DNA from: Zizania palustris
Taxonomy: Eukaryota > Streptophyta > Magnoliopsida > Poales > Poaceae
Direction: 5' to 3'
Assembly (NCBI GenBank): GCA_019279435.1
Contig: JAAALK010000286.1
Coordinates: forward strand, 21,905,931 to 21,969,930
DNA: 64,000 bases
Part shown: positions 44,900 through 56,251 of the stretch, piece by piece
Layout of the letters: the number at the start of each line of letters is the position of its first letter
Position numbering within the stretch: position 1 is the first letter of the stretch
Notes under the pieces: generated by a model
The model's input: the letters and a program-made list of their open reading frames with translations, nothing else
The model's database searches: none
Told to the model about the DNA's origin: nothing
Position numbers and translations under genes: made by a program

Positions 44900-46902
44900 T
44901 GAGGAGCCATGCTGAATAGCGTGGGCCTCATGGCTCTAGAAGTGATGAGTCATTGTCAACGATAGTCAACAAGGACTGAAGAAGAGAAGAGATCTGCTGT
45001 TTCATGGGCCGCGTGTGACTCAGGTACACGGGCAGCGAGCGACTGTCGGGCAGAGGAGGCTGCGAAGTCGGGCTGGCCCAATCCGGGTGCATGGGCCAGG
45101 AGCAGTAGAAGATCCACTGGGCTGTTGACCAGGACTGACTCAGGTACACGGGCGGTGAGCGATTGCCGGGCTGAGAGAGCTGCGGGGTCGGGCCGGCCCA
45201 ATCCGGGTACCTGGTGCAAAGCTGGTGGAGGCTTTGTCAGTTTCAGCGTAAAACTGACAACCGTTGATTCTGTATCCGACTGTCCAGAAGAGTAGCTTCC
45301 GGATATGTCATCTGTATCTCTAGGCCCACAGTCAGTCAGTTGTGTCTGTAAAAATACCTAAGGGCAGTAGAGTTTTTTTCTGTATTTTTGAGTCTGTAAA
45401 AACCCTAAGGGGCTGGTAGAATATTCCTAGTGTTGGGCTGCCTATAAATAGCACCCCAATCCCTAGGGTTTGGACCACCCTTTTGTGCTGAAATCAAATC
45501 CACCCATTGGGTCACTTTTTCCCTGTCTTCTCTCTCCTGTGTGCGCCGCCAGGACTGGCTCCTCTCTGTGTATCCATTTTTCTTGCTCAAATCTCTTGGA
45601 TGCGTAAATGCCTTGGTCCCTGGTGAATTTATTGCTTGCATTCTGTTCGGTTTGGGAAGTTAATGCTTTAGGCACGAGCTGGTGAATTTATTTCTTGGGG
45701 AGAAGCTTCTTCTATTGCTTGTGTTCTTCTCGGTGGGAGTACTAGTTCTTGCTGTTGCAAGTAGTACTGCTTTGCTGTAGCTACAGTGTCCTGTAGCAGC
45801 TTTTCACCTTCTATTGCCCAGCTTTTTGATCGAAGCTGACAGTCACTTTTGCCTTTTCCTGGTGTGTCTGGCGAAGCTCAGTTCCGTGCGAAGCCCCTCA
45901 ACTCTGTGAGGCAGGCTCCGATCGAACCTCTTTAAAGGCTTCGCTCAGACTTCGAACGTCGGTTTTTGTGTCTGAGTTGCTAGATTCGAAGTTCTTCCTG
46001 TATGGACAGCATCGCATACTTCGAACTAGCATACTCCGAATCTATCTGTTCGAAGTGCACACTTCATTAGGCTTCGAAGTTGGGTTCGAAGTTTGTCTGT
46101 TCTGATAGACTTCGCTTGGATTTCTTTGTGACGTGTCTGCCTTCGATTCTCCTCCCGAAGTTTTCCCTATTCGAAGATAGAGTGTAGGCTTCGGACTTGT
46201 TTCTCTGTCACGTGACAGACTTCGCTCCTACGTTCGAAGGTTGTCTGTTTGTGTGTTCGAAGCTTTGTGTTCGAAGATTCGTGTTCGAAGGTTTAGCTTG
46301 GAGGCTTTCGGTTCGAAGTACATTCGAGGTCTTGTCTTCGAAGTGCACACTTCGAAGCAGGCTTCGGCACTGGTTTACTTCGCTCCGAAGCTCGTAACTT
46401 GAAGTTGTGTTCGAAGTCTTGTCTTCGAAGTGCTTACTTCGAACCAAGCTCCGGCACTGTTTTTACTTCGCTCCGAAGTGCACTTCGCTTCTTACCACTT
46501 CGAACTAGGCTAGACAGTGACACCTTCAGCACTTTGGACAGACTCCGTCACCATCCTCCGAAGCGGACTTCGACGTGCGAAGGGGGCTTCGCCAAGTACC
46601 GAACAGGAGACAACTTTGGACAGTAACTTCTCTTTTCACTTTATACATACTTAGATCATTTCATTGAGAAGTTTAGGCCTGTTATAATTTGTTCATCTGC
46701 CTAGATTGCACTACTTTAGTTTTACACTGTTTCTCATCAGATGCTTCTAGGTTAGAAACCTTTAGACTTAGGCCTTCTGTTTATTTTCTGCTGCGTAGTA
46801 TTTTTGAGGTGCGTTGGGTATTGGGAACAGGCCATTGATTCGAAAGAATTTTTTAAGGCGCCCATTCACCCCCCCCCTCTGGTCGCTACTTTCGGTCCTA
46901 CA
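44900..46902 (+). repeat. 5' LTR of Copia 2
   Basis: TGAGGAGCC to GGTCCTACA. TATA box at 45443-45450. The TTCGAA-rich part is about 45945-46505. Confidence 0.95.
45443..45450 (+). promoter_or_regulatory. LTR TATA box (Copia 2)
   Basis: TATAAATA in GCCTATAAATAGC, at the same place as in the other Copia LTRs. It would drive the genomic transcript. Confidence 0.75.
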
Positions 46903-46904
46903 AG

Positions 46905-46916
46905 TGGTATCAGAGC
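46905..46916 (+). promoter_or_regulatory. primer-binding site of Copia 2
   Basis: TGGTATCAGAGC lies two bases after the 5' LTR, complementary to the initiator Met-tRNA end. Confidence 0.9.
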
Positions 46917-46967
46917 GAGGTTAGGGTTTTTCCATACCTTAACCGGTTCTAAACCCCAGTAGTGACT

Positions 46968-49719
46968 ATGACGTCTCCTGGTAAGGTCCCGTCCTTGGAA
47001 GCCTATGGCTATAATTATTGGAAGACTCGCATGCGAGCCTATCTCATGAGCCAGGGTTCGGACATATGGGATATTTGTGTTCACACCACATTTGTCATTC
47101 TGCCAGTTACTGAGCAAGGTACTGCTGGTATCATTGCTCAGCATCTGAGCAACAGTAAGGCTGTGAACATTTTATTTTCTGGTTTAGGTCCCACTTAATT
47201 TGAGCGAGTGAGTCATCTCTCCACTGCGAGAGAGATCTGGGCTACCCTCAAGGCACATCATGAGGGAACAGCACAGGTTAAGGCTCGGCTCTATCAGACC
47301 TACCGGCGTGAATATGAGAATTTCACACAGAAGCCGGGTGAATCTGTTGAAGCCTTGTTTGGTCGCTTTCAGTCGATCATTAACAAGCTTCGGGACAACA
47401 AGGCTGAGGGTGCTCAGTTAGTCTCAGATCACGAGCAGGCGCTCAAGGTTCTTCATACCTTGGACCCAAAGATCTGGGAGATCAAGGTATCTTCTATCGT
47501 TGAGAGAACCTCTTAAGATACCTTGACCATTTCTGAGTTATTTAGCAAGCTCAAGGCCACTGAGGTAGATATCCAGTTGAGATCAAATCTCACTGGGTCT
47601 GGATCAAAATCCCTGGCCCTTGCTACACCTTCTGTTGATCCCTCTGCTGTGAGCTGTGCTGGGTTCTCTTTGATGTCTATCACTGAGGACCAGCTTGAGT
47701 TGTTGGGAGATGATGATTTGTGTCTCTTTAACAACCGGGTGCGTCGTGTCTATGATAAAAGAATGTTCAAAAGACACGGCACAAAATCCGGATGCTTTGA
47801 ATGTGGTGATCCAGGACACTTCATCGCCGACTGCCCTAAGCGCAGTGGATACAAGAAGGGCGCCGGCAGCAGCTTCCACGACTCCGGCAAGCATGAGAGC
47901 CCCTCCTTCATCAAGGGCAAGCCGAAGACTCGGTTCTTCAAGAAGGCCCTGAAGGACTACCGGCGAGGAAAACAAGAAGCGCGACAAGGCCTTCTTCGCC
48001 GAGATGGAGAAGAGCTACTCCAAGCTATCCACGTCCTCTTCCTCTTCATCGAGCTCAAGCGATGAGGAGATCGCCATCAAGAAGGGGAAGGACAAGGATG
48101 ATCCGGCGGGCCTCTGCTTCATGGCCTTCGGAGACAAGCCGAAGAGCCGCTCACACCAGCGCCAAAGATCCCACAAGAGCTTCTGCTCCATGGCTCTTGG
48201 GGATAGAGAAGAGAAGAGCTCCTCCGACGACTCCGACGATGACGATAGTAAGGTATCATCTTATGAGCGTGAAATTGTAGATTTACTTGAGAGCAACCGT
48301 CAGGAGTTGAAGTATCGGGAGAAACTGCTTAGGGGGGCTAAGAAAAGGATAGACGAGTTAGAAAGTGAGCTTGCCATAGCCAATGGTAGAATAGAAAGTC
48401 TATCTTCTTCCCCTTGCTTGGGTGATAGCAGTGAGTGCCCGAAGTGTGAGGTGCTTCTGTGTGACCTGTCGACTCTGAAGTCCAGGTACACAGAAAGGGT
48501 TGATGAGAGGGACGCTTTGGCCACTGAGCTTGAAAGCGCTCAGCAGGAGCTGAAAGATGCTCAAGCCACTGTCGTCGCACCCTGTGTTGATTGCCCATCG
48601 CATCTAGCTGCATTAGCTGAGCTGAAATCCAAGGGTAATGAACATCTGGGTGATTTGGAAAGGTTGAGAGCTGAGCTTGCGCAGACTAGGCTAGAGCTTG
48701 AGACATTGTCAGTTCCACCCACTGTCTGTGAGAACTGCCTGTCTCTTAGAATGGAGCTGATTAAGCTAAAAGCCGGGAAGTCTGTCCAAGAAGAGAGTGA
48801 GTGTGAGACCTGCTTGTCTCAGGTGGAGGTTCTAGCTTCCTTGAGAGAGGAGCTAGCAGATTCTCAGAATGAGAACTTTTACCTCCGTTCTATCCTGAGT
48901 TGGATCAGTGCCAGAGAGCCACAGCTTGGCATGATGATCCAGCAGTTCAAGAGGAAGGATGGGTTTGGAGTAGGTTACACCTACACCAAGGCTGACTTTG
49001 AGAGTGCACTCAGCCGGGCAGTGGAGTGGAGTAAATTGACTCCAGAGCAGAGATATCCCAAGACTCACTCCACTGAGTCTTCCCAGGCTTGTCAGCCCAA
49101 GGATGGAGTGATCCATGAACCACCTAAAGCTCCACCCAAGAAACCTATCTGGGTTCCAAAGCCCAAAAATCTCCACACTTCTCTAGACTCTCTTCCTGGA
49201 CCCTCTCAGCCCAAGAAGACCACACCAAACACTACCAAGCCCAAGAACCCCAAGCCTCAACCACATCCCAAGAAGCCTACCTATCATTGTGAGTATTGTC
49301 AGAGAGACGGGCATCTTGCGGAGTTTTGCTTCAGGAGGAAGCGGGTTGAGAGAGCAGAGAGGGCTCATAGTGATCAGGTGCAGTTCTACCAGCAGGGTGG
49401 TAGACTGCGTGTTCCTCGGCGCGGGGAGAGGCTGGAGGCCAGGCCGCGTCGTGTAGGTGGTGGTAGAGGAGACGGTTTTCGTACCCGTGCTCCAGTAGGT
49501 GGTGTTCGTTCCGGCAGAATTCCAGACCGAGTTGGATACGGTTCTGGACCTCGTGGCCGCAGGGATAGGAAGAACCGTGGACCGCGCTTTGAGCCGCGTT
49601 TTGGTCCAAACTCTTATGATGGTTTTCGCTTTCCATCTTTTGAGCAGATGGCTCGACACTGGTTTAGCTCTTTTGCTAAACCTGGTGCCGGACCATTTGC
49701 TCCCACTTACCGACACTGA
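46968..49719 (+). pseudogene. gag: very large Copia Gag with two zinc knuckles and CxxC coiled coil, broken
   Basis: Starts at ATG 46968 and spans about 917 codons to the TGA at 49717, roughly twice a usual Copia Gag. The N-terminal gag domain has NYWKTRMRAYL and LSTAREIWATLKAHHEG. The first knuckle is CFECGDPGHFIADC (about 47793). A Ser/acidic run (48030-48065) is followed by a coiled coil at about 48250-48900 with four CxxC pairs: CPKC 48435, CVDC 48583, CENC 48727, CETC 48802. A Pro/Lys linker, the second knuckle CEYCQRDGHLAEFC (about 49285) and an RG-rich tail complete it. TAA stops at 47196-47198 and 47514-47516 and one frameshift near 47966 break it. The pol frame follows at -1. Confidence 0.88.
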
Positions 49720-49721
49720 TT

Positions 49722-52700
49722 GTGCAGGACCGGGGACTGGAGGATGTTTGGATCATGGACTCAGGATGCTCTCGCCACATGACGGGACATCGCAGATGGT
49801 TCTCCAGTCTCACTCCCCCGAGCTCCAAAGAATATATCACGTTCGGGAACAGCGGTCAAGGGAAAGTAAGTGGCATAGGCTCAATCAGCATTTCAGATCA
49901 TTTCTCTTTAAAGAATGTTGCTTTGGTCAAAAATCTGAACTTTAATTTAATATCTGTTTCGCAACTTCTTGAGGATGGTTTGGAAGTGCGTTTTAAGAAG
50001 GGAAATTCTACTGTGGTTGATTCTAGAGGGTCTTTGGTTTGTCAGATTTTACCCTTCGGTAAAGTTTTTCGAATTGACTTCTCTAGTTCTTTTGGCCCTT
50101 CTCGCTGTTTGATTGCTGGATCTTCTTCTGAGCTCTGGAAGTGGCATAGGAGGTTAGGTCACTTGAGTTTTGATCTGCTAGTCAGGTTAAGCTCTATGGA
50201 CCTCATCCGAGGATTGCCCAAGCTTAAGATGGAAAAGGATCTGGTTTGTCATCCCTGTCGTCATGGTAAAATGGTTGCCGCTTCTCACTCACCTGTGACT
50301 CAGGTGATGACTTCGTATCCAGGCGAGCTTTTACATTTGGACACTGTAGGTCCAGCTCGGGTACGCTCAGTCGGTGGGAAGTGGTATGCACTTGTGATTG
50401 TTGACGACTTCTCTCGTTTCTCGTGGGTTTTCTTTTTGGAGTCTAAGGATGAAACTTTTCAGTTTGTCCATGACCTGATTTTGAAGCTGAAGAATGAGAA
50501 CAATGGCCGGATGCGAGCAATTCGCTCCGACAACGGCTCTGAGTTCAAGAACTCTCAGTTCGTCAGCTTCTGTGGTGATCAGGGTTTGGACCATCAGTTT
50601 TCTTCTCCTTACACTCCCCCACAGAACGGCGTTGTGGAACGAAAGAACCGCACGCTAGTTGAGATGGCCAGGACGATGCTCGATGAGCACAGGACTCCTA
50701 GGCGTTTTTGGGCTGAAGCCATGAACACGGCTTGCTATCTGGCCAACCGCATTTTTCTTCGAGCTTACATTGGTAAGACATCTTATGAGTTGCGGTTTGG
50801 CAGACAGCCCAAGGTAACCCACTTGCGAGCGTTTGGCTGCAAGTGCTTTGTGCTCAAGAAGGGAGGGCATTTGGACAAATTTGAGTCTCGTTGCTGGGAT
50901 GGTGTTTTTCTTGGTTATGCATTGCATTCTCGAGGCTTCCGTGTTTGGAACCTCGAATCCCAGCTGCTTGTCGAGACGTGTGAGGTGTCTTTTGATGAGT
51001 CCTTGCCTTCTTTGACTCCTTCTTTTGAGCTTTCTGGTGATGATGAGCTCGGAGAGTCCATCTTCGAGGAAGATGAGGATACTCCAGCTGCTATTGAGGG
51101 CGGGCCTTCTGCATCCCCCTCAGAGCCCACACCTTCTGTGACTTCGACTGATGATGAGGGCGGACCTCTGATCACTTCTTCCACTTCGATCGAGCCCCCT
51201 CAGTCGAGTCCAGAGGTGCCAGCTGCTGACTCCGGTGAGGTGACTTCAGATCACCAGGGAACCCGAGCAGTTCAGCGTGACCACCCCTCAGAGCTCATCA
51301 TTGGTGATTTGACTGAGAGGACTTTGCGTTCTTCTGCCTCTCTCGCTGTGTTTGCTGAATCTGCGTTTGTTGCATCTTTTGAGCCCAGAGATGTTTCTCA
51401 TGCTCTCTCTGATTCTAATTGGATTAATGCCATGCAAGAAGAGCTTGAGAATTTTGTCCGCAATCAGGTTTGGACACTAGTTGAGCCGCCACCTGGATGC
51501 AACCCCATAGGTACCAAGTGGGTATTCAAAAACAAACAAGGTGAAGATGGGGTTGTAGTGCGCAACAAGGCTCGACTAGTTGCCCAGGGTTATTGCCAGA
51601 AGGAAGGTATTGACTTTGAAGAAACCTTCGCTCCTGTGGCCCGTCTTGAGTCCATTCGTATTCTTCTAGCTTTTGCCATTTCAAAGGGTTTTAAGCTTTT
51701 TCAAATGGACGTTAAGAGTGCTTTTCTGAACGGGTTCATAGAGGAGGAGGTTTATGTTAGGCAACCCCCCGGTTTTGAGAACCCTAAGTTTCCTCGGCAT
51801 GTTTTTAAGTTGCACAAAGCTTTATACGGGTTGAAGCAAGCCCCCAGGGCTTGGTATGACCGGTTGAAGCAATTTTTGTTGGGGAAGGGCTTTGTGATGG
51901 GTTCTGTGGATAAAACTCTTTTCTTGCTCAGAGATGCTTCAGATTTTTTGGTTGCTCAGATTTACGTGGACGATATTATCTTTGGCGGTACTACTGATTC
52001 TCTTGTGTCCATGTTTTCTGAGCAGATGCACAGTGAGTTTGAGATGAGCCTCATGGGTGAGCTCAAGTATTTTTTAGGGCTCCAGATCAAGCAGACCAAG
52101 GACGGCACCTTCATCCACCAAGGTAAGTACACTCGTGATATGCTTAAGAAATTTGACTTTGGTGGTGAATTGAAGCCGCAGATGACCCTGATGGGTACTT
52201 CTGGGGGTTTGGACAAGGACGAGAACGGTGTCAAGGTCAATGAAAGGGAATTTCGTGGGATGATCGGTTCGCTGTTGTACTTAACGGCAACAAGACCAGA
52301 CATACAGTTCGCCGTGGGACTTTGTGCGCGTTTTCAGTCTTCACCGCGCGCGTCTCATCGGCAAGCTGTCAAGCGTATTTTTAGGTATCTTACCTATGCG
52401 CCTGATCTTGGTCTTTATTATTCAGCATCATCATCTCTTGATTTATCTGGCTTTTCGGACGCCGACTTTGGTGGGTGCCGGTTGGATCGCAAGTCGACTT
52501 CCGGTACTTGCCAGTTTCTTGGCTCTTCCCTTGTATCTTGGTCTTCTCGAAAGCAATCTGGAGTTGCTCTTTCGACCACAGAGGCTGAGTACGTAGCTGC
52601 TGCCAGCTGCTGCTCACAGATGGTTTGGATGATTTCCACTCTACGAGACTTTGGGTTGTTCTTTCCTACCAGGGTTCCATTGTTTTGCTACAGCACGAGT

Positions 52701-52913
52701 GCTATGAGTGTAGGGAAAAACCCGTGTCTTCATTCAAAAACCAAACACATTGATGTGCGCTTTCACTTCTTGCGGGATCAATATGAGAAAGATGTCATTG
52801 ACCTTGTTCATGTTGATACCCATCATCAGTTGGCCGACATTTTTACCAAACCCCTAGATCAGTCTACCTTTGAGCGTTTACGAGGGGATTTGGGTGTTGT
52901 GTATCCTTTTTAG
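49722..52913 (+). CDS. pol: Copia pol (protease-integrase-RT-RNase H), open frame
   Basis: A 1063-codon open frame. Protease: DSG at residue 13. Integrase: HHCC finger (HRRLGH, CHPC) and D207, D270, E306, giving D-D35-E spacing. RT: YVDD at 748-751 and WVFKNKQGEDG upstream. RNase H: D913 (SDADFGG), E956 (TTEAEY), but residue 990 is Tyr (FCYSTSAM) where copy 1 has the expected Asp. The frame lacks its own ATG at the start. It begins in -1 relative to the Gag stop at 49717-49719 with about 40 nt of overlap, so expression needs frameshifting, splicing or another route. No stop or indel is present. It is likely enzymatically impaired at RNase H. Confidence 0.95.
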   Translation: MQDRGLEDVWIMDSGCSRHMTGHRRWFSSLTPPSSKEYITFGNSGQGKVSGIGSISISDHFSLKNVALVKNLNFNLISVSQLLEDGLEVRFKKGNSTVVDSRGSLVCQILPFGKVFRIDFSSSFGPSRCLIAGSSSELWKWHRRLGHLSFDLLVRLSSMDLIRGLPKLKMEKDLVCHPCRHGKMVAASHSPVTQVMTSYPGELLHLDTVGPARVRSVGGKWYALVIVDDFSRFSWVFFLESKDETFQFVHDLILKLKNENNGRMRAIRSDNGSEFKNSQFVSFCGDQGLDHQFSSPYTPPQNGVVERKNRTLVEMARTMLDEHRTPRRFWAEAMNTACYLANRIFLRAYIGKTSYELRFGRQPKVTHLRAFGCKCFVLKKGGHLDKFESRCWDGVFLGYALHSRGFRVWNLESQLLVETCEVSFDESLPSLTPSFELSGDDELGESIFEEDEDTPAAIEGGPSASPSEPTPSVTSTDDEGGPLITSSTSIEPPQSSPEVPAADSGEVTSDHQGTRAVQRDHPSELIIGDLTERTLRSSASLAVFAESAFVASFEPRDVSHALSDSNWINAMQEELENFVRNQVWTLVEPPPGCNPIGTKWVFKNKQGEDGVVVRNKARLVAQGYCQKEGIDFEETFAPVARLESIRILLAFAISKGFKLFQMDVKSAFLNGFIEEEVYVRQPPGFENPKFPRHVFKLHKALYGLKQAPRAWYDRLKQFLLGKGFVMGSVDKTLFLLRDASDFLVAQIYVDDIIFGGTTDSLVSMFSEQMHSEFEMSLMGELKYFLGLQIKQTKDGTFIHQGKYTRDMLKKFDFGGELKPQMTLMGTSGGLDKDENGVKVNEREFRGMIGSLLYLTATRPDIQFAVGLCARFQSSPRASHRQAVKRIFRYLTYAPDLGLYYSASSSLDLSGFSDADFGGCRLDRKSTSGTCQFLGSSLVSWSSRKQSGVALSTTEAEYVAAASCCSQMVWMISTLRDFGLFFPTRVPLFCYSTSAMSVGKNPCLHSKTKHIDVRFHFLRDQYEKDVIDLVHVDTHHQLADIFTKPLDQSTFERLRGDLGVVYPF

Positions 52914-54241
52914 GATATTTTGCGTCAGTTTTCTTTTTACTCTTTTCTTGAGTCTTTTTGGTGTGTGTTCATATCATACATATTCACATATCACACTTTT
53001 GAGTCTGCTTCTGTTATATGACTGAACTGCTTTACTTATTCTAGCTGGTACATGCTTTTGATTACTTGTCAATGATCATGCTTTGTTTCAGTTCGCTTGA
53101 AATGTCTGATATCTGTCATATGCATGGCTTTTACGCTTTCAACTTGAAAAATGATCACCATTGCTTCTGGTAACTAGCATGTGTAGGCTGAGTGCTTTTG
53201 CTATTTGTTACATGCCTTGTAGCTAGATCATCACATAGATGCAGATATGCAACTTGGACATCTTTTTGCTTTCACATGGAAAATAAGCGATAAAATGATA
53301 AAAATCAAATGAATGAAAAAAAATTCCATGCCTTTTTATGCTTAAGTTGAAAAGATCCAAGTGGGTTTGCTTTGTCGCATTATATTGTTCTGGACTGCTT
53401 ACCATAGCACTTTGGTATGAACTAGGACAGTGTAGTGTATGCCAAGACCAATGTCTTAAGCTTCTGATGGTCCAGTTCTGGCCTAGGCTTGACTTGGTCG
53501 GTTAGCATAAGGTTTGACATGCAAATAACCCTTGGCAAAAATGACAAAGGAAAATGAAAAAGCCTGAACTTTAAAAAGGATAACAAGTTTGCTGAAGCAC
53601 TTTGCTTTGAACAATGCTTATCTTGGTAGATATCAGTTAGCTTCTGCATCTCATGCTTTACCTTGCTTGTTTACTAGAAAATGTGGTGATGCTTTTATTT
53701 GCAAAAAATTGAAAAATGCGTGCTAAATGACTTTCTTTAGATATCATCTCTTGCACTGATCATGCCATGTGTCTTAGACAGTATCTCTTTTGCTATACCT
53801 GTTAGATACTGTAACTGCAGTCAATCATATCTAAGAAGCATGCTTTCTTCACTCCGCCTGCACCCCAATTGCATTCACTGCATATTTTGAGGGGGAGTTG
53901 CTTTTCAGGGGGAGTTTGTGTCTCTTTTGAGTGCTTGATGAGTTCACTTGTCAACAAGGGGGAGAAAATTTGGGATCAGAGTTTAAGGGGGAATTCTTAC
54001 TCTGTTGATATCCTTGTTGTTCTGAAATCGCACTCATTTTGAGCTTTTTACGTTTTGGTTAACCATAATGACTGTTTCTTGCTTTTGTTTGGCTTTTGGT
54101 CATTAGGGTTAAACTTTTACCTTATTTTTTTCTTCTTCCTTGTTCTCTTGTGTTTTGTTTTCGTGTTTCCACATTTGTTTCACAGGTGCTGAAGAGCTGA
54201 GAATAGAGGAGTGTTGACAATGCACTCATCAAGGGGGAGAT
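52914..54241 (+). other. Copia 2 post-pol spacer with polypurine boxes
   Basis: 1.33 kb without a convincing ORF. Boxes GAGGGGGAG (about 53890), CAGGGGGAG (about 53908), AAGGGGGAGA (about 53957) and AAGGGGGAA (about 53984) precede the main tract AAGGGGGAGA at 54231-54240. Confidence 0.8.
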
Positions 54242-56246
54242 TGAGGAGCCATGCTGAATAGCGTGGGCCTCATGGCTCTAGAAGTGATGAGTCATTGTCA
54301 ACGATAGTCAACAAGGACTGAAGAAGAGAAGAGATCTGTTGTTTCATGGGCCGCGTGTGACTCAGGTACACGGGCAGCGAGCGACTGTCGGGCAGAGGAG
54401 GCTGCGAAGTCGGGCTGGCCCAATCCGGGTGCATGGGCCAGGAGCAGTAGAAGATCCACTGGGCTGTTGACCAGGACTGACTCAGGTACACAGGCGGTGA
54501 GCGATTGCCGGGCTGAGAGAGCTGCGGGGTCGGGCCGGCCCAATCCGGGTACCTGGTGCAAAGCTGGTGGAGGCTTTGTCAGTTTCAGCGTAAAACTGAC
54601 AACCGTTGATTCTGTATCCGACTGTCCAGAAGAGTAGCTTCCGGATATGTCATCTGTATCTCTAGGCCCACAGTCAGTCAGTTGTGTCTGTAAAAATACC
54701 TAAGGGCAGTAGAGTTTTTTTCTGTATTTTTGAGTCTGTAAAAACCCTAAGGGGCTGGTAGAATATTCCTAGTGTTGGGCTGCCTATAAATAGCACCCCA
54801 ATCCCTAGGGTTTGGACCACCCTTTTGTGCTGAAATCAAATCCACCCATTGGGTCACTTTTTCCCTGTCTTCTCTCTCCTGTGTGCGCCGCCAGGACTGG
54901 CTCCTCTCTGTGTATCCATTTTTCTTGCTCAAATCTCTTGGATGCGTAAATGCCTTGGTCCCTGGTGAATTTATTGCTTGCATTCTGTTCGGTTTGGGAA
55001 GTTAATGCTTTAGGCACGAGCTGGTGAATTTATTTCTTGGGGAGAAGCTTCTTCTGTTGCTTGTGTTCTTCTCGGTGGGAGTACTAGTTCTTGCTGTTGC
55101 AAGTAGTACTGCTTTGCTGTAGCTACAGTGTCCTGTAGCAGCTTTTCACCTTCTATTGCCCAGCTTTTTGATCGAAGCTGACAGTCACTTTTGCCTTTTC
55201 CTGGTGTGTCTGGCGAAGCTCGGTTCCGTGCGAAGCCCCTCAACTCTGTGAGGCAGGCTCCGATCGAACCTCTTTAAAGGCTTCGCTCAGACTTCGAACG
55301 TCGGTTTTTGTGTCTGAGTTGCTAGATTCGAAGTTCTTCCTGTATGGACAGCATCACATACTTCGAACTAGCATACTCCGAATCTATCTGTTCGAAGTGC
55401 ACACTTCATTAGGCTTCGAAGTTGGGTTCGAAGTTTGTCTGTTCTGATAGACTTCGCTTGGATTTCTTTGTGACGTGTCTGCCTTCGATTCTCCTCCCGA
55501 AGTTTTCCCTATTCGAAGATAGAGTGTAGGCTTCGAACTTGTTTCTCTGTCACGTGACAGACTTCGCTCCTACGTTCGAAGGTTGTCTGTTTGTGTGTTC
55601 GAAGCTTTGTGTTCGAAGATTCGTGTTCGAAGGTTTAGCTTCGAGGCTTTCGGTTCGAAGTACGTTCGAGGTCTTGTCTTCGAAGTGCACACTTCGAAGC
55701 AGGCTTCGGCACTGGTTTACTTCGCTCCGAAGCTCGTAACTTGAAGTTGTGTTCGAAGTCTTGTCTTCGAAGTGCTTACTTCGAACCAAGCTCCGGCACT
55801 GTTTTTACTTCGCTCCGAAGTGCACTTCGCTTCTTACCACTTCGAACTAGGCTAGACAGTGACACCTTCGGCACTTTGGACAGACTCCGTCACCATCCTC
55901 CGAAGCGGACTTCGACGTGCGAAGGGGGCTTCGCCAAGTACCGAACAGGAGACAACTTTGGACAGTAACTTCTCTTTTCACTTTATACATACTTAGATCA
56001 TTTCATTGAGAAGTTTAGGCCTGTTATAATTTGTTCATCTGCCTAGATTGCACTACTTTAGTTTTACACTGTTTCTCATCAGATGCTTCTAGGTTAGAAA
56101 CCTTTAGACTTAGGCCTTCTGTTTATTTTCTGCTGCGTAGTATTTTTGAGGTGCGTTGGGTATTGGGAACAGGCCATTGATTCAAAAGAATTTTTTAAGG
56201 CGCCCATTCACCCCCCCCCCCTCTGGTCGCTACTTTCGGTCCTACA
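54242..56246 (+). repeat. 3' LTR of Copia 2
   Basis: Nearly identical to 44900-46902. TATA box at 54785-54792. It ends CCTACA before the duplication CGCGC. Confidence 0.95.
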
Positions 56247-56251
56247 CGCGC

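Larger units (their letters stand above)
44895..56251 (+). mobile_element. complete SIRE-type Copia retrotransposon, copy 2
   Basis: The element is 44900-56246 (11.35 kb), flanked by exact CGCGC duplications (44895-44899, 56247-56251). Its insertion point in the Tekay LTR is confirmed by the uninterrupted 5' LTR sequence near 33850. The 5' LTR (2003 bp) and 3' LTR (2005 bp) differ at about ten bases plus C-run length, so the insertion is very recent. Order: LTR, Met-tRNA-type primer site, very large gag (broken), pol (open), spacer with polypurine boxes, LTR. Confidence 0.96.

Noticed and set aside
46905..46916. TGGTATCAGAGC considered as part of a tRNA gene
   Set aside because: It is only the 12-base primer site next to an LTR; no cloverleaf sequence surrounds it.
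48062..48280. Arg/Ser-rich ORF within gag of Copia 2
   Set aside because: Out-of-frame reading of the Ser/acidic Gag stretch.
52914..54241. Possible env-like gene after Copia pol, as in some SIRE elements
   Set aside because: Only short unrelated ORFs in both copies; no signal or membrane segments shared between them.
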